A stretch of DNA of 24,314 nt, from IMG/VR virus record IMGVR_UViG_3300035703_000404, positions 1 to 24,314 of that record. The stretch is one strand, 5' to 3'. Every line of letters starts with the position of its first letter. Within the stretch, counting starts at the first letter, position 1. The notes under the pieces are model-generated. The model was not told where the DNA came from. It made no database searches and was given only the letters and a program-made list of their open reading frames with translations. Shown piece by piece: positions 20,690 to 24,314 of this stretch. Both the position numbers and the translations under genes were made by a program. The DNA is from a virus.

Positions 20690-22066
20690 ATGTTCCTTGC
20701 ACACCTGAAGTCAAATGCTGTTTCTGAAGTCGTCGCAACCGTGACCACCGAGCCGGTCACCACTCCGGCCATCGTCGTTCGGCCATCGGTCCCCGTTGTT
20801 GTCGTCCCCCCTCCGCCGGTTGTTTCGGCTCCGGTCACTCCGGAGCCGGTCACCGTTGAATCAGTCGAGACGTTGCAACCGTTGCGTGGCACTGGCCGAC
20901 GTGGTGACTTCGTTCATGCTAATCAGACAATGGGAACCGCGCAGGGTTTTTCTCACGTCTCTGAACGCTGGTTGACACGTGGTAAAGTGATGACGTTCGA
21001 CCAGGCCATCGACCACGTTCACGCCACGCGTGGCAACACGTTAGACCTCGTGCGCGACTTTTCGGAATTGCAACCGGTTGCCGATTCCGGCGGGTTCGGA
21101 CTGATCGACAAACGCACGGGGAGACGTCTCACAATGTCGGCGGAGGGACTCGACCAGTTCGCCGAGAAAACCCGTATTGGCCAAACGTTGCCGCGCCGAC
21201 TGGTGACCGGTGATTCCGCCGACGTCGAGACAATGGCACTCATTGCAGCGAACGGAATCCGCAAACTGAACGGGAAAACATGCCTGATTCGTACGCGTGA
21301 ATCGGACAATTCTATCCGTGCGTTTTTGTCGGAAGAATACGCCGTGATTGATCACGCGTGGTATCTTGAGACGTTGTCGCGCATCATCCCCGGCGGGCTT
21401 GTCAGTCACTTCCGCAGTGATGACGGTTGTGATTCGATTTTCTTTAACGTCCTGATTCCCGATTCACTCCGCGCGGAATCAGACTCGGATTATGGCGGAA
21501 TGTTGGCTTGTGGCAACGGGGAGACGGGACACAATCGGCTCCGGTCACTTCCGAGTATCTTCCGAGCCATTTGTCAGAACGGTTGTATTTGGGACCGTGT
21601 TGACGGAATCGGCTATATCATGCAGACTCACCGCGGTGATATCGACTTGCCGGAATTGGCTCGGGTAATCGGCGACAACCTAAACCGGCAGATTCCGTTG
21701 TTGAACAGTGGCATTGATAGCATGCTCGCAACGCGTGGCATTGTCACCAGTGCCGAACCGTTGCCGGTGATCGGCGCAGTTCTGCAGACGTTGAACATCG
21801 CCGGAATCTCGAAAGACAACGCAACGGCCATCCTAGACGGGTTCAACGAACAGCGAACGGAATCGGCTCTGGTGACCGCGTTCGACGTCATTCAGGGAAT
21901 TACAAAAGCAGCGCAATCATTCGACGCGTACAGTCAAGAAGTCGCCGAACGTGCCGCGGGTTCGGCTATGTTGTGGACGGCCGAACGCTGGCAAGCTGCT
22001 TTCAGTTTGGCCGGTTCAATCGACACAAAAGCGCTCAAACGTATCTTCTCAAAGTCAGTCGTTTAA
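20690..22066 (+). CDS. DUF932 family protein (458 aa)
   Basis: Residues 15-57 are a Pro/Val/Thr/Glu-rich linker (TTEPVTTPAIVV, VPPPPVVSAPVTPEPVTV). From about 100 to 450 the sequence follows the DUF932/phage-plasmid-like pattern: an early ADVETMALIAANGIRKLNGK, then RTRESDNSIRAFLSEEYAVI, an FFNVLIPDS strand, GNGETGHNRLRSLPSIFRAI and a C-terminal helical half ending SIDTKALKRIFSKSVV. DUF932 proteins are common on phages and plasmids and often neighbour replication or recombination genes. Their biochemical role is not established. The ATG follows AAGGG. Leu TTG and short GC-rich repeats are frequent here, unlike in the late genes. Confidence 0.85.
   Translation: MFLAHLKSNAVSEVVATVTTEPVTTPAIVVRPSVPVVVVPPPPVVSAPVTPEPVTVESVETLQPLRGTGRRGDFVHANQTMGTAQGFSHVSERWLTRGKVMTFDQAIDHVHATRGNTLDLVRDFSELQPVADSGGFGLIDKRTGRRLTMSAEGLDQFAEKTRIGQTLPRRLVTGDSADVETMALIAANGIRKLNGKTCLIRTRESDNSIRAFLSEEYAVIDHAWYLETLSRIIPGGLVSHFRSDDGCDSIFFNVLIPDSLRAESDSDYGGMLACGNGETGHNRLRSLPSIFRAICQNGCIWDRVDGIGYIMQTHRGDIDLPELARVIGDNLNRQIPLLNSGIDSMLATRGIVTSAEPLPVIGAVLQTLNIAGISKDNATAILDGFNEQRTESALVTAFDVIQGITKAAQSFDAYSQEVAERAAGSAMLWTAERWQAAFSLAGSIDTKALKRIFSKSVV
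20826..20848. repeat. Intragenic copy of the GC palindrome in the DUF932 linker
   Basis: CGGCTCCGG and CCGGAGCCG flank TCACT, so the two arms of the intergenic palindrome occur here in reversed order inside the coding region of the Pro-rich linker. This suggests that linker and intergenic cassette share ancestry. Confidence 0.65.
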
Positions 22067-22091
22067 CGTCCCCGGTTCTATGTTCTTCCCT

Positions 22092-22122
22092 CCGCCGCGG
22101 GAACGTCCCCCGGCGGGTTTTT
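22092..22122 (+). terminator. Terminator-like hairpin after the DUF932 gene
   Basis: CCGCCGCGGG pairs with CCCCCGGCGG (one C-C mismatch) around AACGT, followed by a five-T run. It is the second copy of the cassette terminator. Confidence 0.75.
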
Positions 22123-22128
22123 CAGTCT

Positions 22129-22148
22129 CCGGAGCCGATCGGCTCCGG
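22129..22148. repeat. Perfect 20-bp intergenic palindrome, copy 2
   Basis: CCGGAGCCGATCGGCTCCGG is identical to copy 1 and is followed by GGCCAT-like sequence and AAAGGGTTTTCGTC before the ATG at 22172. Confidence 0.85.
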
Positions 22149-22171
22149 CCATCGTTCAAAGGGTTTTCGTC

Positions 22172-23653
22172 ATGCTGGCATTTGTCAACGTCCACAATTT
22201 GCATCGAACCGCGCGCGAAGTCGTTTCTACGTTTCGCCGAACTACTTCCGAGCCGGTTCCGTTCGGCGGTTCAATCACACTCTCAACAGGAACCCAATTG
22301 ACGGGAACCCGGAACGCGTTCGGCGCTATCGTCTGGACGATCACAGAACGTCCAGGCGACGTTTTGACGGTTGCGGAATGGCACGAACTCTGCGACGTTC
22401 AACAGGGACGCAACACGGTTCCGGCTCCGGAGCCGGAACCCGTCAAAGTCGAACCCCTCCGCGCTTCCATCAACATCAACCGCAAACGGTTTTTGAACGA
22501 CGTTAAACAGGCGGTTTCGCACAACAAACGTGCCGCGCGTCAGTTGGTTGTCATGCGGTTCGGCGAACGCGTTCGGCTCGAATCATTCTCCGGCCATTCT
22601 CTTCTGACGTTGTGCGTTCAGACTGAGACAACTGACGGGGAATTGTCGATCGTCATTCCCGCCGAACGTTTGGCCACAATCCTGGCCAAACTCACTGCCG
22701 TTGATATCACAGTTTCCGCCGAGCTCAATCCCGCCGGTTCAACGGAACTGACAATCGAAACTGCAGACGGGAAGTTCTCACTACCCGCCGAACCACTCAC
22801 AGATGACTTTGCGTCACTCACCGAGCCATTCCCCGCAACGTTTGCCAGTGGCGTTAGCGCTGGTGACTTGAGACGCGCGATTCTGGCCACTGAATACGCA
22901 ATCGATGAACAATCAGGCCGGTTTGCTCTTGGCGGATTGTGTTTCGATATCACTCCGGAGTCTATCAATGTGGCCGGAACTGATTCCAGACGTTTGGCCG
23001 TTGCAACGGTTCCCGCCGCGATTGTCGGGACGTTGCCGGATGGCTTCGATTCTATGGAGATGAACACGCGTAAAATTCTCGTTCCAATGCGGATTGTGAA
23101 CGAGCTCAAAACGTGCCTTGCCAGAATGGTTGATTCTGAGTGGGTTTACGTGGCCGGTTCGACGTTGTCTCAGTTGGTGATTGAATCGGAAAACGCGTTT
23201 TCAATCCGCGGGCTGCAATTAGAAGGACGATTCCCCAGTTATCGGGACGTCATCCCACGCAATCCGCCGGCCATCATCACCATGAACCGCAAACGCCTGA
23301 TTCAATCATTGGAGACTGCCGGCCTGGTTTGTGATGAAGAATCGCGCGGGGTAGATATGGAATTCCGAGCCGGTTCCGAGCTCTTGACGGTCCGCGGGAA
23401 ATCACCATCTTGCGGGAAGTCAGAAACAACGTGTCCGATTGTTTCCGGCTCCGGAGATATCGGGGTTCTGACAAAAGACGGCGCGCCGTTCGTCATTACG
23501 TTCGATCCAAAGTATCTCATTGAGTCACTCCGAACTATGTCCGATGAATCGGCAAGTTTGGCGTTTCACGATTCCGATACGGCCATGGTTTTGACCAGCG
23601 CGGAGGAATCAACCGTCTCTCATATCATCATGCCACTGTCAAACGAACGTTAA
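22172..23653 (+). CDS. dnaN: DNA polymerase III beta sliding clamp-like protein with extra N-terminal domain (493 aa)
   Basis: Residues 97-493 follow the DnaN pattern of three clamp domains. Conserved blocks include VAGTDSRRLAVATVPA at about 268-283, EGRFPSYRDVIPRN at 351-364 (the GRFPxYxxVIP motif), then KRLIQSLETAGLV, and a C-terminal SHIIMPLSNER like the usual YxxMPxR end. Normal DnaN is about 370 residues. Here a 95-residue N-terminal extension (FGGSITLSTGTQLTGTRNAF, WTITERPGDVLTVAEWHELC) precedes a Pro-Glu linker (VPAPEPEPVKVEP). The extension was not recognised. The clamp tethers polymerase to DNA. A phage copy implies some independence from host replication. Its own terminator cassettes lie on both sides. 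Confidence 0.88.
   Translation: MLAFVNVHNLHRTAREVVSTFRRTTSEPVPFGGSITLSTGTQLTGTRNAFGAIVWTITERPGDVLTVAEWHELCDVQQGRNTVPAPEPEPVKVEPLRASININRKRFLNDVKQAVSHNKRAARQLVVMRFGERVRLESFSGHSLLTLCVQTETTDGELSIVIPAERLATILAKLTAVDITVSAELNPAGSTELTIETADGKFSLPAEPLTDDFASLTEPFPATFASGVSAGDLRRAILATEYAIDEQSGRFALGGLCFDITPESINVAGTDSRRLAVATVPAAIVGTLPDGFDSMEMNTRKILVPMRIVNELKTCLARMVDSEWVYVAGSTLSQLVIESENAFSIRGLQLEGRFPSYRDVIPRNPPAIITMNRKRLIQSLETAGLVCDEESRGVDMEFRAGSELLTVRGKSPSCGKSETTCPIVSGSGDIGVLTKDGAPFVITFDPKYLIESLRTMSDESASLAFHDSDTAMVLTSAEESTVSHIIMPLSNER
22417..22440. repeat. Perfect 24-bp palindrome inside dnaN coding region
   Basis: GGTTCCGGCTCC is followed immediately by its exact reverse complement GGAGCCGGAACC. It encodes the Pro-Ala-Pro-Glu-Pro-Glu-Pro linker that joins the extra N-terminal domain to the clamp. 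The core is the CCGGAGCCG element of the intergenic palindromes. Confidence 0.8.
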
Positions 23654-23672
23654 CGTCGCAAGTCACCACCGA

Positions 23673-23701
23673 GCCGGGGGGCGTCCCCCCGGCGGGTTTT
23701 T
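23673..23701 (+). terminator. Terminator-like hairpin after dnaN
   Basis: GCCGGGGGG pairs with CCCCCCGGC around CGT, then GGG and five T. It is the third cassette copy, with the same stem as the first. Confidence 0.78.
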
Positions 23702-23710
23702 CCGTTGTCT

Positions 23711-23731
23711 CCGGAGCCGAACCGGCTCCGG
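23711..23731. repeat. 21-bp variant of the intergenic palindrome
   Basis: CCGGAGCCG and CGGCTCCGG flank AAC. It precedes the GTG start of the 119-aa gene with AAAGGGG in between. Confidence 0.8.
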
Positions 23732-23752
23732 CCATTGTAAAGGGGTTCAATT

Positions 23753-24112
23753 GTGGGACTGTCTATTGTGCTCGAAAACGGCCGTTTGAGAATTCGCGAC
23801 GCTATGCCCTGGACTGATGAACCAACTGAGATTGTGCATTTTTGGCCTACGCGGTTCGACGTCCACGACTTGATGAACCACGCAACCGGAATTCAGGACG
23901 ATCCTGCAGAGATACGCGTTGAGAGAATTCCGAACGGGTTCACGTTGCGGTTCCCGCGGCACAATTTTTGGTGTGATTGTATCGGCAACCGTTCGGCCGT
24001 TCGTGTGGAGACGGTTCCCGTTGAACGTCCGAAAGTTCGCAAGGGAATTGAGCTCAAGTGGCGTTACGGGAAATGGCAGAAACTGCTGAAAACGGGATGG
24101 CAGGACGTTTGA
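23753..24112 (+). CDS. Hypothetical protein (119 aa)
   Basis: The GTG start follows AAAGGGG by 8 bases in the same cassette layout as its neighbours. The protein begins MGLSIVLENGRLRIRDAMPW, has a Trp- and Arg-rich basic C-terminus (VRKGIELKWRYGKWQKLLKT) and a central HNFWCDCIGN with two Cys. No family was recognised. Small size and basic tail allow nucleic-acid binding, but this is only a possibility. It lies in the block with the clamp and DUF932 genes. Confidence 0.72.
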   Translation: MGLSIVLENGRLRIRDAMPWTDEPTEIVHFWPTRFDVHDLMNHATGIQDDPAEIRVERIPNGFTLRFPRHNFWCDCIGNRSAVRVETVPVERPKVRKGIELKWRYGKWQKLLKTGWQDV

Positions 24113-24136
24113 CGTTCGCCAGTGTTTCACCACCGA

Positions 24137-24164
24137 GCCGGGGGACGTCCCCCGGCGGGTTTTT
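24137..24164 (+). terminator. Terminator-like hairpin after the 119-aa gene
   Basis: GCCGGGGG pairs with CCCCCGGC around ACGT (itself a palindrome), then GGG and five T. This cassette lacks the second palindrome but keeps the AAAGGG before the next ATG. Confidence 0.78.
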
Positions 24165-24202
24165 CCGTTGCTTGTCAGTCACTCAATTAAAGGGTTCCGT
24201 TC

Positions 24203-24314
24203 ATGTTTCTTCCGCATATTCAAACGGCCGAACCGGCTCCGGTGATTGTGTCACCGGCCATCGTTTCGCCGATTCCGATTATCATCAGTCGAACGAAGTC
24301 ACCGGCAACCGATC
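24203..24314 (+). CDS. N-terminus of a further rightward gene, cut by window edge
   Basis: The frame is open for 37 codons from an ATG eight bases after AAAGGG. It starts MFLPHIQTAEPAPVIVSPAI and continues with a Pro/Ile-rich stretch. This resembles the start of the DUF932 protein (MFLAHLKSNA, then a Pro/Val-rich linker), so the two N-termini may share origin. The DNA includes CCGAACCGGCTCCGG, also found in the intergenic cassette before 23753. The product cannot be named from this much. Confidence 0.6.
   Translation, partial: MFLPHIQTAEPAPVIVSPAIVSPIPIIISRTKSPATD

Overview
The window is a contiguous piece of a tailed double-stranded DNA phage or prophage, roughly 54-55% GC by eye, with siphovirus-type (HK97-like head, long non-contractile tail) architecture. 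The host cannot be fixed from sequence alone. A near-perfect sigma-54 promoter, many GTG starts, a Gly-Ser-repeat structural protein and a phage-borne sliding clamp fit a Gram-negative or Planctomycetota-like bacterium, but that is inference. No integrase, lysin or unambiguous holin is visible, so lifestyle is undetermined.

Leftward (minus-strand) late region, read from about 19.7 kb down to 1: small terminase, large terminase, an HTH protein, two small proteins (one with two membrane segments), portal, ClpP-like head maturation protease, a 146-aa probable virion protein, an initiator-like tRNA (CAT) between two strong hairpins, HK97 major capsid protein followed by a terminator, a 109-aa protein, head-tail connector, head closure protein, HK97-gp10-like protein, tail terminator, major tail protein, a pair of tail assembly chaperone ORFs joined by a canonical A AAA AAC slippery heptamer, a 920-aa tape measure, a 316-aa tail-tip-position protein, a Gly-Ser-linked multidomain protein, a Cys-rich protein, a 48-aa membrane peptide and a glycosyltransferase cut by the left edge. 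Many neighbours overlap by ATGA, TAATG or TAGTG, as in a translationally coupled operon. One gene (3696-4277) runs the opposite way in the middle of the tail genes and looks like a moron.

Control region 19.74-20.40 kb: this divergent region holds two copies of an 18-bp inverted repeat (TGTYGCA-N4-TGCRACA), an array of 40-bp tandem repeats, a perfect 32-bp palindrome with an extra half copy, and a sigma-54-type -24/-12 promoter pointing rightward whose -12 element lies inside another copy of the 18-bp inverted repeat. Further copies of the same inverted repeat lie ahead of three late genes, so the phage appears to carry a dispersed operator set.

Rightward (plus-strand) region, 20.4 kb to the right edge: a 65-aa protein, a DUF932 protein, a DnaN-like sliding clamp with an extra N-terminal domain, a 119-aa protein and a truncated fifth gene. 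Successive genes are separated by the same kind of cassette: a GC-rich hairpin plus T-run, usually a CCGGAGCCG...CGGCTCCGG palindrome, and an AAAGGG start-associated sequence. The same palindromes also occur inside coding regions, where they encode Pro/Glu-rich linkers. This looks like a modular DNA-replication or early-gene block built from exchangeable single-gene cassettes.
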